Source: a virus
Reading direction: 5' to 3' (one strand)
Virus record (IMG/VR): IMGVR_UViG_3300028189_000018
Location: 1-53,789 of that record
Length of the DNA: 53,789 nt
The notes under the pieces were generated by a model that saw only the letters and a list, made by a program, of their open reading frames with translations, made no database searches and was not told the origin of the DNA. The translations under genes and the position numbers were made by a program. Below are positions 13,403-21,430 of this stretch, in pieces; within the stretch, counting starts at the first letter, position 1, and each line of letters begins with the position of its first letter.

Positions 13403-13912
13403 TTATCCTCTGTTGCAAGGACCTCTCCCACCACCAGGTTTTGGACAGGTTTTTCTTTGGATACTTGGTGAGTCCATGAAGTTCTCACGATACTTTTTAT
13501 TGTACTTTTGTCTTGCTGGTGATCCTGGTTTTCCAGAGTTTGCTTTTCCATAGTCATGGTGGAGTCGGTAACAAGTCACCCCATCACCTGGTTTACCGAG
13601 ACCTTCAAGGTTGTCTTCGGTGTAGCAATCTGCTTGGTTCTTAGGAGCAGGTGGGCTGTTGTAATCTTTTTGAGTTTCTTCCGCCCACCCTTGACCATCA
13701 GGATTTCTCCCTGCTTGAAACTCATTTGCCATGTGCATACCGTCATCAATGTCAGATTGTAGTTCAGCCAAAAATGGGTCTGCGTATCGACTTGAGGCTC
13801 TGCGACTTGAAGATCTACTACTTGAAGCTCTACTACTTGAAGTAGCTTGTTTTTCAAGGCGAGCAATACGAGTTTCTAACTCACTTATGATTTCTGAGGC
13901 TAATCTTTTCAT
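13403..13912 (-). CDS. ASEII-tag protein with Ser/Arg repeat (169 aa)
   Basis: I chose ATG 13912 because the tag (MKRLASEIISELETRIARLE) begins there. After the tag comes a low-complexity Ser/Arg stretch (SSSRASSSRSSSRRASS, about residues 25-41) built from tandem DNA repeats, then an acidic segment, then a small domain with four cysteines (DCYTEDN, VTCYRLHHDYGK, KTCPKPGGGRGPC). A promoter motif lies 36 nt upstream. No domain match. The linker and tag suggest a modular cargo protein. Confidence 0.6.
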   Translation of the reverse strand: MKRLASEIISELETRIARLEKQATSSSRASSSRSSSRRASSRYADPFLAELQSDIDDGMHMANEFQAGRNPDGQGWAEETQKDYNSPPAPKNQADCYTEDNLEGLGKPGDGVTCYRLHHDYGKANSGKPGSPARQKYNKKYRENFMDSPSIQRKTCPKPGGGRGPCNRG

Positions 13913-13948
13913 AGCAATATCCTTTGTGTTGTGGACACAAAGGAGCAA

Positions 13949-13966
13949 TTATAAAGAAACTATAAA
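13949..13966 (-). promoter_or_regulatory. Leftward promoter motif
   Basis: Minus-strand TTTATAGTTTCTTTATAA, 36 nt before the start at 13912. It overlaps the 3' end of the upstream leftward gene. Confidence 0.5.
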
Positions 13967-14220
13967 TCTTCTTTAGCCATGTAGGTTAAAGACTTCATGG
14001 ATCTGATCTCATCAACAAAGGTAAGAGCAGGTACTCTTGAGGTACGGTTAAAGTATTCTCTTTTAAGGTCTTTGAAACTATGGTGCTTTTCAAATACGAA
14101 GATTACTTTACGACCCTCAACCTCTGTTTTTAACAGTTCCATACCTGTGGTCTTTAAGTAAGCCGCAAAGTATAGATCAGAGGTCTTGTAAAGAGGCTCT
14201 GGTTTTATTTCATTACTCAT
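13960..14220 (-). CDS. DUF5659-like protein (86 aa)
   Basis: I chose ATG 14220, with AAAGG upstream, over an earlier in-frame start at 14241. The pattern LYKTSDLYFAAYLKTTGMEL, then VIFVFE and LKREYFNRTSRVPALTFVDEIRSMKSLTY, fits small phage and plasmid proteins of the DUF5659 type. Function unknown. A strong hairpin separates it from the upstream gene. Confidence 0.55.
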   Translation of the reverse strand: MSNEIKPEPLYKTSDLYFAAYLKTTGMELLKTEVEGRKVIFVFEKHHSFKDLKREYFNRTSRVPALTFVDEIRSMKSLTYMAKEDL

Positions 14221-14232
14221 AGTGTACGCCTT

Positions 14233-14267
14233 TGGTGTCAAGGGTTTGATTTAACCCTATGATACCA
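14233..14267 (-). other. Intercistronic 14-bp hairpin
   Basis: TGGTGTCA (14233-14240) with AGGGTT pairs with AACCCT and TGATACCA (to 14267), with one G-T pair and one bulged A. No U tract follows on either strand. It may be an mRNA processing or stability element between two leftward genes. Confidence 0.5.
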
Positions 14268-14271
14268 AACA

Positions 14272-14493
14272 TTACCCTAAAAGAGAGGATAAAGCAGACT
14301 GTGCTTTACGCACCCCTTTGTCGCTTGATTGGATTTGAATGAGCTTGCCTTTCTTATCCCATTTAGCGATGAGGGGGCTAGAACCCCATATGCCTCTTAA
14401 CTCTTCCCCGTCAGTCGTTAAGACTCGACCTTCAAAAGAGGAACGCTTTAAGAAAGCACCAAGAACTTTTTTATCTGACAGGGCGATCTTCAC
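14272..14493 (-). CDS. Hypothetical protein (73 aa), GTG start
   Basis: The start is GTG at 14493, with TAGGAGAGAG upstream. It is a small basic protein of likely beta-rich fold (GRVLTTDGEELRGIWGSSPLIAKW). No family is recognised. It is followed by a strong intercistronic hairpin. Confidence 0.5.
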   Translation of the reverse strand: MKIALSDKKVLGAFLKRSSFEGRVLTTDGEELRGIWGSSPLIAKWDKKGKLIQIQSSDKGVRKAQSALSSLLG

Positions 14494-14515
14494 CTTATCT
14501 CTCTCCTATTGTATA

Positions 14516-15172
14516 TTACTGTGCAACACCTGTTCCACTATATACTACCACATAAGGGTCTAAAACCACACCGTTAACAGTGCGATAACTCTTTAACCCC
14601 GAAAGATCACCTTGAGCGAGAGAAATCCAAAAGCTAGAGTCTTCAAACACGATTGGGCTGTGGAAAGCAGTAAAGAGGTTAGATTGACCCGCTTCTAGTT
14701 GGAAAGTGTTCGTAGCGGCAACACCAGCAGGGACTGTAAAAGGAGCACCGCCAAGAATCTGAAGGATGTTATTTACAGTAGCAGTAGAAGCACCTGTACC
14801 TACGATACCCGTGCCCACAACAACAGCCGCTAAAGCACCATTGATGTCTCCAATCTCAAGGTCTCCCCCAGCCCTCATAATAGCGATAAGAGCGTCCGCC
14901 ATTGATTTAGCTTCTGCTGGGCTTGGGTTAACATTACCTGCACCTGCATCAACAGTAACTAAGAGGTAAGCGGCTAGACCGCTTACTGCCTTAGTTACCT
15001 CACCATTAACCACAGTCGGCAATACATTTTCTACAACACGAAGGTAACGAGGGCCTTGTGGTGCAGGGTCTACAACAGGGTTCGCCTGTGAGCGATTAGG
15101 CCACATATCTTTGACCATAAGAGATCCATTTTTAATAGATGCGTCACGAATACAAATTACTGGACTAGGCAT
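14516..15172 (-). CDS. Structural paralogue A of a tandem triplet (218 aa)
   Basis: It shares a common plan with the next two upstream genes: a conserved NRSQANPVVDPAPQGP segment near residues 26-41, GLAAYLL near 65, a VNNILQILGG core near 130, and a final strand ending in a Y-S-G-T-G loop. The composition (Ala/Gly/Val-rich, few charges) is typical of virion shell or decoration proteins. TTAAATAAGGAGGATTG precedes the start. The triplet probably arose by duplication; the role is inferred from composition and neighbours. Confidence 0.6.
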   Translation of the reverse strand: MPSPVICIRDASIKNGSLMVKDMWPNRSQANPVVDPAPQGPRYLRVVENVLPTVVNGEVTKAVSGLAAYLLVTVDAGAGNVNPSPAEAKSMADALIAIMRAGGDLEIGDINGALAAVVVGTGIVGTGASTATVNNILQILGGAPFTVPAGVAATNTFQLEAGQSNLFTAFHSPIVFEDSSFWISLAQGDLSGLKSYRTVNGVVLDPYVVVYSGTGVAQ

Positions 15173-15185
15173 TTTTCAATCCTCC

Positions 15186-15920
15186 TTATTTAACGACAGA
15201 ACCATCATCGTCATAAGCAACGAGGACAGGTTGACTGTTTGAGTTTAAGTTTAGTTGTGCAGTTTTGATCTGACCACTGCGAGCAGACATATAAAAACTG
15301 TCATGTGTAGAAGGGATACTTGTGTATCCTTCAACAGCAGAGAAAGCCGCCGCTTGAGTGTCTGCGTTTACAAATGGTGTGAAAGCGTTTTGGTTTCCAT
15401 TATCACCCACAGAGTGTCCTTTAGGAAGAGTAAAGGTCTTAGCTCCACAAAGGATCTGAAGAACTTCTAAAACAGAACCTGTTGAGTTTGAACCAACACC
15501 TGCACCATCAAGGTCACTGCCGACACCTGCATTTAGCTCAATATAACCGTTTATTTCTGCAAGTGTCAAAGGACTACCATCTTGCATATTAGCAATCATA
15601 TCGCCAGCAATAGAGAGAGCCTCTGCGGGTTCAATGTTGGTGCTATTTGCTTGATCTTCTACAACAGCTAAGAAGTAAGCGGCAAGACCACTTACTTCTG
15701 CATCAATATCGAGAGCACCATCAAGAGCGGGTAATACCTCTAGTGCATTACCTGCTGACTGTGCGTCAACAGGTCTGAAGTTGTAAGGACCTTGAAAACG
15801 AGGGGTGATGACAGCGTTTGACTGACTCTTGTTAGGGAAGAGGTCAGTAATCTGTAATCTTGAGTTGCCTTTTGAATCAAGGCCAAACTCAGAGTATCTA
15901 ATAGTAGTTAGAAATGGCAT
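15186..15920 (-). CDS. Structural paralogue B of a tandem triplet (244 aa)
   Basis: It is aligned with its neighbours through NKSQSNAVITPRFQGP, GLAAYFLAVV, a SVLEVLQILCG core and a C-terminal VAYDDDGSVV. It is the longest of the three, with an extra segment around residues 175-205. A good AATAGGAG precedes its ATG. Thirteen bases separate it from each neighbour, so the three are probably one transcript. Confidence 0.6.
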   Translation of the reverse strand: MPFLTTIRYSEFGLDSKGNSRLQITDLFPNKSQSNAVITPRFQGPYNFRPVDAQSAGNALEVLPALDGALDIDAEVSGLAAYFLAVVEDQANSTNIEPAEALSIAGDMIANMQDGSPLTLAEINGYIELNAGVGSDLDGAGVGSNSTGSVLEVLQILCGAKTFTLPKGHSVGDNGNQNAFTPFVNADTQAAAFSAVEGYTSIPSTHDSFYMSARSGQIKTAQLNLNSNSQPVLVAYDDDGSVVK

Positions 15921-15933
15921 AGTTTATCTCCTA

Positions 15934-16644
15934 TTATCCTGCGTAGATTGTACCGTCATCATTGTAGACAGTAAGTAATGGGGTATCAGATTTAACACCA
16001 GCAAAAGCCTTTTTAGGATCTTGAGCACCAGCAAGTCCACCAAGAGTTCCCTCAGCGAAAGAAATCTTCCAAGAGCTGTCGTTAGGCACGAGATTTCTCA
16101 TGGTTGTTCCGAGAGTACCTGGGTCGATACCGTTTACAAAGTCTCCACCTGCGTCTTGGATAGGAACACCTGCATTTACTGTGTACTCTTCTCCCGCAAG
16201 GATAGAAAGGATTGATGAAACAGACCCTGTAGAGTCACCTTGGTTTAAGCCCGAAGCATTACTAACACCATTACAGACTGCATTGATGTTTGCGAGTGTT
16301 AGGGTTTGACCTGCACGAACTCTAGCGAGGATACCTGTTGCGATTTCTTCTGCTTCTGGTACAGTGAGTGCGTCATTTGCACCACCAAAATCTGCTTCAA
16401 TATTAGCGATGAGATAAGCAACAAGACCATTACATTGTTGTAGGAACTCAAGAGATCCGTTAGCATTTACCTTAATGAAAGGTCGAGTTCTACCTGTTGC
16501 ACCGATGTTTGCAACACGCACATAGAAAGGGCCTTGACCTGCGGGGTCATTTACGAGGTTTCTTTGTGAAACATTAGGGAATAGATCTGTGATCTGAATA
16601 GACCCATTTTGGATCTCGGATCGTCTTGCGAGAATGAAAGGCAT
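15934..16644 (-). CDS. Structural paralogue C of a tandem triplet (236 aa)
   Basis: It is the first gene of the triplet in transcription order, with the promoter motif 46 nt upstream and the leader AACTATTAAGGAG before the start. Conserved blocks are NVSQRNLVNDPAGQGP, GLVAYLIANI, SVSSILSILAGEEYTV and a C-terminal LTVYNDDGTIYAG. Probable virion protein. Confidence 0.62.
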   Translation of the reverse strand: MPFILARRSEIQNGSIQITDLFPNVSQRNLVNDPAGQGPFYVRVANIGATGRTRPFIKVNANGSLEFLQQCNGLVAYLIANIEADFGGANDALTVPEAEEIATGILARVRAGQTLTLANINAVCNGVSNASGLNQGDSTGSVSSILSILAGEEYTVNAGVPIQDAGGDFVNGIDPGTLGTTMRNLVPNDSSWKISFAEGTLGGLAGAQDPKKAFAGVKSDTPLLTVYNDDGTIYAG

Positions 16645-16690
16645 TGTCTTTCTCCTTAATAGTTAGGGGTTCACTTATATACAGATGAAA

Positions 16691-16707
16691 TATAAATAGA
16701 CTATTAA
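16691..16707 (-). promoter_or_regulatory. Leftward promoter motif
   Basis: Minus-strand TTAATAGTCTATTTATA, 46 nt before the start at 16644 and just after the stop of the upstream leftward gene. It heads the paralogue triplet. Confidence 0.6.
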
Positions 16708-16719
16708 GGAAGATGTCAT

Positions 16720-17448
16720 TTAACCTCTATTAACCACAGAACATCGGATAGTGAACAAAGGATCTCCTGTTTGCCCTGCTAAAAAGAACTCCCCGACAGC
16801 ACCCGATGTTATAGTCAACGACTCACCAGGTCTTAGGATAGAGGGGGACATCCCTGGATTAAAAGAGATGAACATATTAGACCCTCCTTGAGGAGAATCA
16901 AGATTTTGAATGTTCAAAGTCTGACTGAAACTAGGTAGGTGGAAGTTGATTGCCCCTGTACTAAGAGTGTCTGGTATTCCGTTGCCTACATCTAAGTTTG
17001 GAGCATTACCAATACAAGTGAAGATAGGGGCAGTGAGTGAAAAGAAATCATAAGGTATAACCCCCACAACAGGCCCAAAGTCTGTGTTCTCTTGTGTAGC
17101 TCTGACCCTACCTCTGACTCGAAGATATAACATTTCATCATCAGTGGGCACACGAGGTGTGTTTGCTTTAAATGTAGTTGAGTATTCGTTTGGGTTAAAA
17201 ACAAATCGTGTTTGATCTCTTTGTGATTCTTCAACGCCTAACTTTGCCTGAGTGATAAACTGACTTCTAAAAGTTCTATCATAAGGCACAGAAAACATCT
17301 CCACAGGGTTGTTATGTGCATCATTGAGGTTAGATGCACCATAAATAGTGATTTGATCCATACCTCTTAGGTTTGCGTTGTGTACTACCATATCTACTAG
17401 ACCTTTTGATCTGTAAATAAGGCTTGGTATTAAGCGACCTCTGCTCAT
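16720..17448 (-). CDS. Probable virion structural protein (242 aa)
   Basis: A beta-rich sequence low in lysine, with repeated short strands and Gly/Pro/Asn turns (GVIPYDFFSLTAPIFTCIG, NMFISFNPGMSPSILRPGESLTI). The C-terminal half reads like a beta-sandwich. Its ATG overlaps the stop of the zinc-ribbon gene upstream. It has no recognised family; the virion role is inferred from composition and from the adjacent paralogue cluster. Confidence 0.5.
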   Translation of the reverse strand: MSRGRLIPSLIYRSKGLVDMVVHNANLRGMDQITIYGASNLNDAHNNPVEMFSVPYDRTFRSQFITQAKLGVEESQRDQTRFVFNPNEYSTTFKANTPRVPTDDEMLYLRVRGRVRATQENTDFGPVVGVIPYDFFSLTAPIFTCIGNAPNLDVGNGIPDTLSTGAINFHLPSFSQTLNIQNLDSPQGGSNMFISFNPGMSPSILRPGESLTITSGAVGEFFLAGQTGDPLFTIRCSVVNRG

Positions 17449-17831
17449 TTCTTACTCTCTTTCTCTTTAGCTATCATTGGTTCATAAGATTCTGTACTCT
17501 TGCCTTTTGATTTGGCGAGTTTTTGAGCGTCTGACCAAGAGTCTACACGCTCCCCATCAACATTAGGGGCGAGAGTGACATTAGGGGCATCACGCTTCAT
17601 TTCGGCAGTTCGTGCATCTAACTTTTTATTCTTTTCACGCATCTGTTGGTTTATGCGACTATTTTTACCCGCCCACCCATCACCTTTCAAGATGAAGTTT
17701 CGAGTGGGTCTGAACAACTTTTCATTTTTAACCCCACACTCAGGGCAGGGTTGGGGGATTTTGTAATCCTCCATAGGTATAGAACAGATATATTCATGCT
17801 CGCATTTTGAACATTTATATGGGTATTGCAT
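17445..17831 (-). CDS. FmdB-like zinc-ribbon protein (128 aa)
   Basis: The ATG at 17831 has TTGGAG upstream; a TTG at 17846 is also in frame. Cysteines at 7, 10, 29 and 32 (YKCSKC, CPEC) make a zinc ribbon of the FmdB/regulatory type, followed by KLFRPTRNFILKGDGWAGKNSRI and a long charged helix. Such proteins are common small phage genes and may bind nucleic acid or act in head assembly; the exact job is unknown. Confidence 0.65.
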   Translation of the reverse strand: MQYPYKCSKCEHEYICSIPMEDYKIPQPCPECGVKNEKLFRPTRNFILKGDGWAGKNSRINQQMREKNKKLDARTAEMKRDAPNVTLAPNVDGERVDSWSDAQKLAKSKGKSTESYEPMIAKEKESKK

Positions 17832-17835
17832 AGGG

Positions 17836-18210
17836 TCAAGCTCCAAAGAAATCCCTCAAGACCGCATAGGCGTGTTTACACACTTTGTGAGTACCTTTAG
17901 GGTCTTTTTTGGTTGGTTGTTCTGCTGTACCTCTCACTTTACCAAACAAGTAATCGTTTTGGACTGCATGATACTCTGGCCCTTGATACTGCCAATAGTT
18001 ACAAGTGCAGGTGAGGTGGAGATCAGGATTCGATCTCTCTCCTGTTGCTTTAACAGTAATAATGTAATCCCCTACCTTAAACTCGATAGGCTCTTTAAGC
18101 ACCTTTTCTTCAAAGCTGTTTACGACTGCTTTAATGGAAGATGCGTTCGACTTAACTTTTGAATCAAGCCCTTTAGTAATCTCGTTTATATTTGCAGATG
18201 ATCTATACAT
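17836..18210 (-). CDS. SWIM zinc-finger protein (124 aa)
   Basis: I chose the ATG at 18210 because the promoter motif lies 37 nt upstream; the longer frame from 18249 would include the motif. A SWIM-type zinc finger is visible as C68-T-C70 with C111-K-H113, in the context HLTCTCNYWQYQGPEYH and HKVCKHAYAVL. The SWIM domain binds DNA or protein. It precedes the zinc-ribbon gene by four bases, so two zinc proteins are made together. Confidence 0.65.
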   Translation of the reverse strand: MYRSSANINEITKGLDSKVKSNASSIKAVVNSFEEKVLKEPIEFKVGDYIITVKATGERSNPDLHLTCTCNYWQYQGPEYHAVQNDYLFGKVRGTAEQPTKKDPKGTHKVCKHAYAVLRDFFGA

Positions 18211-18247
18211 TATGTCTAACCCCTCTATTTGTATAAGAGGTCTAATC

Positions 18248-18263
18248 ATAAATAGACTATTAA
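18248..18263 (-). promoter_or_regulatory. Leftward promoter motif
   Basis: Minus-strand TTAATAGTCTATTTAT, 37 nt before the start at 18210. The stop codon of the upstream leftward gene (TAA) is inside the motif. Confidence 0.55.
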
Positions 18264-18535
18264 CTGATAGCTATAAACTTAATCTTATCTCCAGACCTCT
18301 CCATTTTGAATGTGCCTGGGAATTTAAAATGGTTACCTTTAAGGTCAATCAGAGCCACTTCGGAGATTGTTTCTTCCACTATGGCAGAACCCTCTGGTAG
18401 TACCTCTTGTTTTAATGAAAAATCGGTCTGATAGTCATTAAACTCTCCCCAATTTTCTTGTCTTGTGGTCTCCTCGCCCATAACAGGGTTAAGGATTGCT
18501 TCTACAATGTCTTTTACTTTCATATCTCCACTCAT
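18260..18535 (-). CDS. Hypothetical protein (91 aa)
   Basis: The start may be ATG 18535 or ATG 18523; neither has a well-spaced binding site. The protein is acidic at first, then basic and strand-forming (EVALIDLKGNHFKFPGTFKMERSGDKIKFIAIS). No family is recognised. An imperfect hairpin of TTGCCTTT with AAAGGGCAA lies just upstream. Confidence 0.5.
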   Translation of the reverse strand: MSGDMKVKDIVEAILNPVMGEETTRQENWGEFNDYQTDFSLKQEVLPEGSAIVEETISEVALIDLKGNHFKFPGTFKMERSGDKIKFIAIS

Positions 18536-18606
18536 ATTTAGTTGCCCTTTCTTTTGTTAGTATCATACCAAATAAAGGCAATTAAGAGGTGGGAAATCTT
18601 TAACCC

Positions 18607-19008
18607 TTAGAAGCGGATATAAAGTCCTGTACCTTCTTCAAAGCGATCCTTGATGTCCTCTGCATAAACATCGTTGAACTCTTTAACTACCTTTACGCTA
18701 CGACCATGTGTGCGAATGAACTCCATGTCATACAAGTCCAGACCATTAAGTGTGATACGCACTCTATTCACAGCACCTCGATGCTTAGGCTTTGGGAATA
18801 CTAAGGTAACGGCATTAGACGCAGTGAGGATCTGTTTTAACCCAATCATCATTTGGAGCTTACGACTACCACCAAGCTGTTGAACGATGGTGTTAGCAAT
18901 GGCACTCGCTCTTTTGCTTGTAGACTCTTTTTGTTGACTCGCAGACTTTTCAAGTCGAGCGATTCTCATCTCTAGGTCACGAATAATTTCACTGGCTGAC
19001 TTTCTCAT
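18607..19008 (-). CDS. ASEII-tag protein (133 aa)
   Basis: The tag starts at ATG 19008 (MRKSASEIIRDLEMRIARLE), with AATGGAGAACC upstream; the frame could extend to 19044 but the tag fixes the start. After a polar linker (ASQQKESTSKRAS) comes a compact domain with a basic, strand-rich core (GAVNRVRITLNGLDLYDMEFIRTHGRSVKVV). No family is recognised. The promoter motif is 48 nt upstream. Confidence 0.65.
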   Translation of the reverse strand: MRKSASEIIRDLEMRIARLEKSASQQKESTSKRASAIANTIVQQLGGSRKLQMMIGLKQILTASNAVTLVFPKPKHRGAVNRVRITLNGLDLYDMEFIRTHGRSVKVVKEFNDVYAEDIKDRFEEGTGLYIRF

Positions 19009-19056
19009 GTCGGTTCTCCATTTATTTAAGGTTAAAGAGATCACTTATGAGAGGTC

Positions 19057-19072
19057 ATAAATAAACTATTAA
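19057..19072 (-). promoter_or_regulatory. Leftward promoter motif
   Basis: Minus-strand TTAATAGTTTATTTAT, 48 nt before the start at 19008, ending 11 nt before the stop of the actin-like gene. CTCATAAGTGATCTC follows, as in the copy at 6460. Confidence 0.6.
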
Positions 19073-19082
19073 CCTTGACAGC

Positions 19083-20081
19083 TCAATCCTCGTCATATTC
19101 CTGTTGAGCGAGGATTAACATACCCTTACTAACTGCGTGAAGTGGATCAGACGCATGACGAACCTCTGAGATCTCGATAGGGAAACGCTTTTTCTTAGTC
19201 TCAAAGACCTCCTTAAAGAAATCCATGAATCCACCCGCTAGACTTGTACCACCACCCACTACGATTGGAATGGGCTTGTTAAGGGTGAGGTGTCCACCTT
19301 TCATCACAAACTGCTGTGCGATGTTATCTAAAGCGTGTTCAATAAGAGCCTTATAATAGAACGAGATCGCTTCTTCTTCTCTATTCTTAGGTGCTTTAAG
19401 GTCAATGCCCTTCTCTTTTACCGCACACATTTTAGAAGCTGTTGCACCTACTGATCGAGCCGCTCCTTGATCAATCCAATCACCACCACGAGCAACGGAG
19501 AAGGATAACCCCTCAATGGTGCTGATAGCGAGAGCGATATTGGTCATACCAGAACCGAAACTAATCCCGACACCAGAAAAACCTTCCTTTGCAGTCTCTG
19601 CGAAGACGATAGCCATAGCTTCGTTTGCAGGGTGTGCAGTATATCCACATTCTTGAACGATGCGAGTGAATACTCCCTTATGATAAACAACATCCATATT
19701 AGCGTCCACAGGAGCCGCAGGGATTGAGAAATAACAATGCTCACCCTCATGGCTAGGGTCACCGAGTACATCTTTAACCATATGTCCGAGAACGGTAAGG
19801 GAGTCTATTTCATCAGCAGAGATAAGACCCGCTTTAAGGGGTCTACGGCCTTCTCTGCCGAACATATTAGCTACTTCCATAGCTTCATCCCCAAGTACAA
19901 GAAGATTATCATCTGCTTCGATATAAGAGACTGAACCTAATCTAAGCATCTTTTTTGCAGACTGAGGGAGATCAATAAAGAGATCACGCATACGCCTCAG
20001 AGTAACCTCGTTTTTTTTGCCACTCATACGAGCGGATACGAGGTTCATCGTACCAATATCAAGTCCTACGCCTTTACTCAT
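19083..20081 (-). CDS. Actin/MreB/ParM-like ATPase (332 aa)
   Basis: Actin-superfamily nucleotide-binding motifs are in order: phosphate-1 GLDIGTMNLV (6-15), phosphate-2 GVGISFGSGMTN (170-181) and the adenosine motif IVVGGGTSLAGG (273-284). The length fits bacterial and phage actin-like filament proteins. Such ATPases assemble filaments for plasmid segregation or intracellular positioning; phage versions are known but uncommon, and a non-filament HSP70/ParM-like role is also possible. Its start overlaps the 3' end of the upstream Glu/Lys/Val-repeat protein by 8 nt, so the two are probably a functional pair, like a filament and its adaptor. Confidence 0.8.
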   Translation of the reverse strand: MSKGVGLDIGTMNLVSARMSGKKNEVTLRRMRDLFIDLPQSAKKMLRLGSVSYIEADDNLLVLGDEAMEVANMFGREGRRPLKAGLISADEIDSLTVLGHMVKDVLGDPSHEGEHCYFSIPAAPVDANMDVVYHKGVFTRIVQECGYTAHPANEAMAIVFAETAKEGFSGVGISFGSGMTNIALAISTIEGLSFSVARGGDWIDQGAARSVGATASKMCAVKEKGIDLKAPKNREEEAISFYYKALIEHALDNIAQQFVMKGGHLTLNKPIPIVVGGGTSLAGGFMDFFKEVFETKKKRFPIEISEVRHASDPLHAVSKGMLILAQQEYDED

Positions 20082-20718
20082 TGTTTTTTACCTTTCTTAA
20101 TGCTTTCAAAGCAGAGAGTGCGTCAGAGAGTTCATCCGAACCCTCTGATTTTGTTTCATTCGCCAAAGACTCGGAGGAGACTATGGTCTTACTAGAGATA
20201 ATGTTAGAGGGGATAAAGGTCAATGCTTCATCACTTGTAGTGTTCATACTACCCATAGATTGAGGTGTTTGTGCGTTATTATTTACTACTGTCTGTGTAG
20301 GCATTTGTTTGGCAACAGCTTCTGCGATAGCTTCGGGAGAAATCATAGTGCCTAGTTGTTGTATGAGGACATTAGCGAGAGCGTTCATGTCGAGTTGGGG
20401 TTTTTCTACGATAACCTCTTTTTCTACGATGACTTCTTTTATGACCTCTTTTATGACCTCTTTTATGACTGGTTTCTCGACTACTTCCTTGACTACCTTT
20501 GGCTCTCGAACTACTTGAAATCGATTGTTATGTACGCCCAATCTTGAGGACTTTGCGTTTTTCACTTTAAGAGATATGACCCCCGAACCTACTAGCTCTT
20601 TTAGTTCTGGGCTAGATTCGTATTGGGACTTCGTGCAATCGAATGTTTGTCCTTGCTTGAGTTTCAATCGGAGACTTTTTATCTCTATGTCTTTAAGACA
20701 CTGTGCTACATAAATCAT
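20074..20718 (-). CDS. Repeat-containing partner of the actin-like protein (214 aa)
   Basis: The N-terminal 70 residues form a small domain (LKQGQTFDCTKSQYESSPELKELVGSGVISL). Then comes a tandem repeat of KEVI/VEKEV units (about residues 75-107), visible also in the DNA. A predicted helix (ALANVLIQQLGTMI) and a Ser/Thr-rich tail follow, with a basic end. No family is known. Its overlap with the actin-like gene suggests an adaptor or anchor role; the repeat would make an extended stalk. Confidence 0.55.
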   Translation of the reverse strand: MIYVAQCLKDIEIKSLRLKLKQGQTFDCTKSQYESSPELKELVGSGVISLKVKNAKSSRLGVHNNRFQVVREPKVVKEVVEKPVIKEVIKEVIKEVIVEKEVIVEKPQLDMNALANVLIQQLGTMISPEAIAEAVAKQMPTQTVVNNNAQTPQSMGSMNTTSDEALTFIPSNIISSKTIVSSESLANETKSEGSDELSDALSALKALRKVKNNE

Positions 20719-21287
20719 TATTCATCTCCACTCATCTTTTTAGTGAGAAAGAAAGTTGCTCTGCGTATGGCTTTTATTCTACCTTTCTCAATCCCTTGCT
20801 CAATAAAGTTAAACTTATAAACTGCTGGGTGTATCCATTTATTCTCTGTTCTAAGAGGAAGGGTTCTAAACACCACCTCACCTGATTTAGTTTTAACAGG
20901 GACAACTTTTTTCTCTGTGTTAGATTTACGAGTAAGCCAGGTCATATCATAAGAATCTTTCCTTTCAAGATACTTCTTTACCCACTGCCACTCGGATTTA
21001 ATCTTGATTGCCCCCCCTTTGGATATCTCGTAATAAAAGGAATCTAAAAAATCCTTTGTTCGTGGGATTCCAGTACCTAGACCAGACGCTCTTTTTGCTT
21101 CTTCCTTGATTGCTTTAATCATTTCATCTCCGAAGATCTCTAGCACTTTTTTGGATATTTCTTTCCCTCTTAGGTCTACATTTTGAAACTGATTTTTACG
21201 CACCCTATAAGTACGCAGATCCCAAGGTTTATTAGGGTCTCTGTTCTTTGGGGGTTTATTCCTTGCTCGTCTTGGATCAAACTTCAT
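20718..21287 (-). CDS. Possible head-tail joining type structural protein (189 aa)
   Basis: ATG 21287 has GGAGACACAAT upstream. The sequence is strongly basic and includes RTKDFLDSFYYEISKGGAIKI, WQWVKKYLER and HPAVYKFNFIEQGIEKGRIKA, which resembles the layout of HK97 gp10-like tail-completion proteins (a helix, a strand pair, then a ...P.Y..  ..I.  helix). It is the first gene of the unit with the repeat protein and the actin-like ATPase. The family call is tentative. Confidence 0.4.
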   Translation of the reverse strand: MKFDPRRARNKPPKNRDPNKPWDLRTYRVRKNQFQNVDLRGKEISKKVLEIFGDEMIKAIKEEAKRASGLGTGIPRTKDFLDSFYYEISKGGAIKIKSEWQWVKKYLERKDSYDMTWLTRKSNTEKKVVPVKTKSGEVVFRTLPLRTENKWIHPAVYKFNFIEQGIEKGRIKAIRRATFFLTKKMSGDE

Positions 21288-21430
21288 ATTGTGTCTCCTC
21301 AATACAGAAGGTTTGATAAACAAAGTACAAAGTTCATATTCTTTCTATGATTCTGGGTAATGATTGCCCCTGTCCTCAATATGTTTGCTTCCTTGAGGAA
21401 GCCGAAGGGTGTCAGGTTAGGAGATTAGGT

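Noticed and set aside
16691-16707. T4-like late promoter read on the plus strand
   Set aside because: TATAAATA-like sequence is present, but it would point antisense at nearly every copy, whereas the distance to leftward start codons is nearly constant.
20390-20490. Short tandem repeats resembling a CRISPR array
   Set aside because: The repeats are in frame and encode KEVI/VEKEV units of a protein; there are no unique spacers.
20309-20547. Plus-strand frames rich in Met/Thr/Ser and Phe/Tyr opposite the repeat protein
   Set aside because: They are reverse reads of the KEVI repeat with no start signals.
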